Assembly (NCBI GenBank): GCA_964036195.1
Contig: OZ038459.1
Location: 21,387,206 to 21,451,205, forward strand
DNA length: 64,000 bases
Direction: 5' to 3'
Origin: Sphaerolaimus hirsutus
Lineage: Eukaryota; Nematoda; Chromadorea; Monhysterida; Sphaerolaimidae
Under the pieces are notes generated by a model. That model had not been told where the DNA came from. It did no database searches and saw only the letters and a program-made list of their open reading frames with translations. The position numbers and the translations under genes are program-made. This document shows positions 63,389 through 64,000 of the stretch, in pieces. Numbering within the stretch: the stretch's first letter is position 1; every line of letters starts with the position of its first letter.

Positions 63389-64000
63389 GTTGGTTTTCTA
63401 TTTTTGAGTTTGATTTAGTGAAGTTTTTTTTCATTTTCACGCAAAGAGTGGTCGATATTTATATGGCTGCAAATTCGATTTGTTCAAACTTCGATTTGGT
63501 CCTGTAATACCCCCAAAAATCAAAGATAGTAACCCCCGCGGTGTTCCAAATCTACAAAACCCCTGACCTAAGTCACGTAACAACTGGACTGCATATTGAA
63601 ACTGCACTGGCAAGGACGTACGCAGGGGGGCGGGGCGGCCGCCCCCCCCCCCCCCCGTTCGCCGAGCCAGACATGAAATATACTCGGAGATGACAGTTTT
63701 GTAAGGCGATTTTTTCGCCACATTGAAAAAATTTTGCGCCCCAATACTTTGCCTAGTATGACATTTTTGTGTATAAATAGGTACGTATAGAGTATACTTT
63801 TTGGCGCTGGCACCTGTAAATGGCGCCAGAGCCATGACCCCATTGCGTTTTACAGGACCAACTTTTAGGGGGAAGGCGCCCCCTCCCTTTCGCCGGGCTC
63901 CGTATACCATCCGCCCCCCCCGCTCAAAAATTCTGCTTACGTCCTGGGAAGTCTTGTGAAGTGTTGTGAAGTCGCTTCATGATGCCGGACACACATTTTA
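63389..64000. repeat. MATH-BTB intron (partial) with a CAGGGACGTA-like element
   Basis: 63611-63945 is bounded by CAAGGACGTACGCAG and CTGCTTACGTCCTGG and contains G/C tracts and GGCGCTGGCACC words. From 63950, AGTGTTGTGAAGTCGCTTCA starts another ACAGCAAAAA-type repeat cut by the window end. Confidence 0.6.

Noticed and set aside
1-64000. LTR or LINE retrotransposons, tRNA and rRNA genes
   Set aside because: No reverse transcriptase motif, paired LTRs, tRNA cloverleaf or rRNA block was noticed by eye. A profile search would be needed to exclude diverged copies.

Overview
The window is nuclear DNA from an intron-rich, repeat-dense eukaryote, most likely an aquatic invertebrate animal. The evidence is three spliced genes with GT..AG introns, an animal-like RINT1 homologue, an exon series encoding MATH and then BTB domains, and no bacterial operon layout. 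The species cannot be named from the sequence alone. I saw no rRNA, tRNA, CRISPR array, or reverse-transcriptase or transposase gene. Almost all long open frames in the spacers are translations of palindromic or simple repeats.

Layout: (1) about 1-8,280 is packed with non-autonomous inverted-repeat elements, several nested. (2) About 8,368-17,177 (+) is a homologue of RINT1, the Dsl1/NRZ vesicle-tether subunit, in about 17 exons; the first exon(s) were not found. (3) 17,178-21,690 is repeats. (4) About 21,800-33,714 (+) is a membrane protein of unrecognised family with four predicted transmembrane segments; its 3' two thirds is resolved exon by exon. (5) 33,715-52,450 is intergenic. It holds long palindromes, a 4.4 kb element loaded with minisatellite and a ~118 bp satellite, and many short transposons with 8-bp target duplications. 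(6) About 52,450 to beyond the window end (+) is a MATH-BTB gene.

The most interesting system is the introns themselves. At least six introns in the first two genes, and one ending in the third, consist of members of one palindromic repeat family. The left end is like GTGCCAGTCCCAGACCCTG, the right end like CAGGGTCTGGGACTGCCCC, followed by CAG or CTG copied from the target. They split codons exactly and leave the RINT1 frame intact, so they behave as introners (transposons that create introns on insertion). A second, unrelated family (ends GTGTCAATTCCG and CGGAATTGACCCCAG type) forms another RINT1 intron. Two introners have CTG rather than CAG target copies and so appear to end in TG instead of AG. 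One pair of introners isolates a 10-nt exon. A hAT-like element has inserted into one introner and left an 8-bp duplication.

The spacers and introns also hold a clan of short elements with TAGGG..CCCTA or similar ends and 8-bp target duplications (hAT-like). There is a very abundant C/G-rich family whose ends resemble TCGAATAACTCCCC. Several other foldback elements appear to have picked up short coding-like segments.
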